From Glandiceps talaboti (lineage: Eukaryota > Hemichordata > Enteropneusta > Spengelidae), in contig NC_135563.1 of NCBI RefSeq assembly GCF_964340395.1, positions 5,444,422 to 5,501,921 on the forward strand: a stretch of DNA of 57,500 nt, given 5' to 3'. Of this stretch, positions 55,895-57,500 are shown one piece after another. Both the position numbers and the translations under genes were made by a program. A model generated the notes under the pieces. The model worked only from the letters and a program-made list of their open reading frames with translations. It ran no database searches and was not told the origin of the DNA. Within the stretch, counting starts at the first letter, position 1; each line of letters begins with the position of its first letter.

Positions 55895-57500
55895 AAAGAC
55901 AGGATGTATACTAAACAATACACCAATCCCACTGTGATATTCGTCAGGAATAAACGTCGAAAAATATGTAGTAACTGCAACTTCAGTGCTGGAGTCGCAG
56001 CAACAACGCTCATTAGTTTCCCGTCTGTTCATGGATCTTCTTCTGTCTATTTATGTCACCTACAATAACACGCAACTGGGTTTGAAGAGCTTTGCATTGT
56101 AGTTAACTCATATTGCCTATTTAGCTTATACTTGCATGCCACACCCTAATTATCCACTATTAGAACAGACTATCAAAATATAGCTTTTTAAGTGCATCAA
56201 TATGTTTATCGATCCAATTTTGATACATGGCATGTTCCTCAATAATCCATCACATATATAGGTAATAATCTACTAAATTGAATGCTAGTTTGTATATATA
56301 TTATTACGAACTCATGCAAAAATATCGATATCTTCTACTAACACTGTTTTGTGACTTGCCCAGATGGCTTTAGATATCATTTATATATAGGATGATCGAT
56401 AGGTTATTGAAATTGTATTTCGTTCAGTTATTATTTCTAGCACTTGTTCTATTAATTGAGTCACGTACATCTCACAATATCTTCTCATGTTATACTGAAA
56501 CAAAAGGGAATTACAGTGAAACGTTCTTTTTGGCATATTATGTTCATGTTACATCAAAGAGATTGTGACTTAAAAACAAGGTATGCCAGTATTTTTTCTT
56601 GCATTTCTTTGCATCGTTGTGACACTAACCAACGCTGGCATTTTCCGCTGTGAAAACATCCAAGCTTATCAAATCTAGTGTTGCAGAAGCATTTCACTGC
56701 GGTATTGAATTACCGCGTGTTATTACTGTCATTAGATATATGTGTGGAACAAATCGGAACAGATATCGATAGACGACAGTGGGAATTTTGTTGTTTTTAT
56801 TTATATGTTGTTGTTGTTGTTGTTTTTTCTGTGAATCTATCTAAAGAAATGTTTTTTCGTATACCCGAAACGTTGTCGTTACAGGTTTTAATCACATCAT
56901 GTTACCATATTTGGGTTATCTATTTCATATAAAATGTAAATTCTGTATATTACATAATTTTCACTGTATTATGATTAACGCGCCGTGACAACGCAGATTT
57001 TCTATACGTGTAGCTGATCTAATTAAAAATTGAATTGACGTATATATATAGTAACTTATTTCGTGAATAGCGAGGTGTCATGTGACAGGCAGAAAACGCG
57101 ATGCTAAGAAAGATTCACATTCAATTCTTAAAGATGCAACATGAGGAATAATTTTAATTCAAATTCCCCACTCAACGGGTAATTTTAAATTTAGTGAGTG
57201 AATTGTAGAATCATGAATTTTGATACTAATGGCTCTGTAGGATTTAAATGCTTTTATGTGAATATTTCTTTTTTAATTTTTTTAGCTCGTGGAGCGCATG
57301 GGCCTATAACAATAACACCGAATACCTGGTTCATGAATAGACATATGAACTGGAAAACCTAGACTTTGCAGGCTTCAAATATGTGTTGATGGAAGATACG
57401 ATGTGAAATATTTTCCTTAACTAAATACCAAAACAGATAGTCTAGAAACACATGCCCCGAAGGGTGTCTGACCTATGTATGTATGTCTTACTTATTAACC

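Larger units (their letters stand above)
48630..57500. other. Long stretch without recognised genes
   Basis: Apart from the poly-A run, one (CAGA)n tract, the paired (AT)n tracts and a GTT-rich run at 56808-56824, nothing is recognisable. All open frames are short and lack motifs. Confidence 0.45.

Overview
The window looks like AT-rich, repeat-dense nuclear DNA from an animal with large introns and intergenic gaps, most likely a marine invertebrate. The evidence is one spliced class A GPCR exon with an animal-type splice donor, very long dinucleotide and tetranucleotide microsatellites, and remnants of several metazoan retroelement classes: Penelope-like (PLE), RTE-type and other non-LTR elements, and a SINE-like tail. 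I cannot name the species from sequence alone. There are no bacterial-type operons, and I recognised no rRNA or tRNA genes and no CRISPR arrays.

Layout. 1-9.6 kb is non-coding, with (AG)n, (AT)n, (ATCT)n and (AC)n tracts, two local tandem duplications (about 5.05-5.44 kb and 5.93-6.10 kb), a foldback element (7.10-7.33 kb) and a dispersed repeat ending in a short palindrome (about 7.38-7.58 kb). At 9.67-9.97 kb, minus strand, lies the first coding exon of a peptide-type GPCR; I did not find its later exons. 10-16 kb is mostly non-coding, with an unrecognised coding-like island at 13.7-14.4 kb. 16.04-17.50 kb is a candidate terminal-inverted-repeat element whose core is an array of about 225 bp tandem units. 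17.8-18.6 kb holds PLE terminal repeats, including a perfect inverted repeat that carries a hammerhead ribozyme on each strand. 19.7-20.7 kb is a non-LTR retrotransposon 3' end. 25.0-25.6 kb is a decayed RTE-type LINE on the minus strand. 31.7-33.6 kb is a compact PLE cluster: a degenerate ribozyme-like unit, a palindromic repeat, a 5'-truncated PLE ORF with a GIY-YIG endonuclease domain, its hammerhead-bearing terminal repeat, and a second palindromic repeat. 34.5 kb has a possible terminal exon of an unknown gene (minus strand). 40.0, 42.0 and 46.8 kb carry further LINE fragments, 46.2 kb a SINE-like tail, and 48.2-48.6 kb a 204 bp tandem duplication. 49-57.5 kb is almost featureless apart from microsatellites.

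The host gene content is minimal: one secure exon and one tentative one. The most interesting material is the PLE-associated self-cleaving RNA. A hammerhead motif that fits the consensus core occurs three times (18281-18322 minus, 18341-18382 plus, 33112-33153 plus). Two other palindromic repeat families (32.0 and 33.4 kb) carry hammerhead-like cores with an unusual U/U position at the base of stem II.
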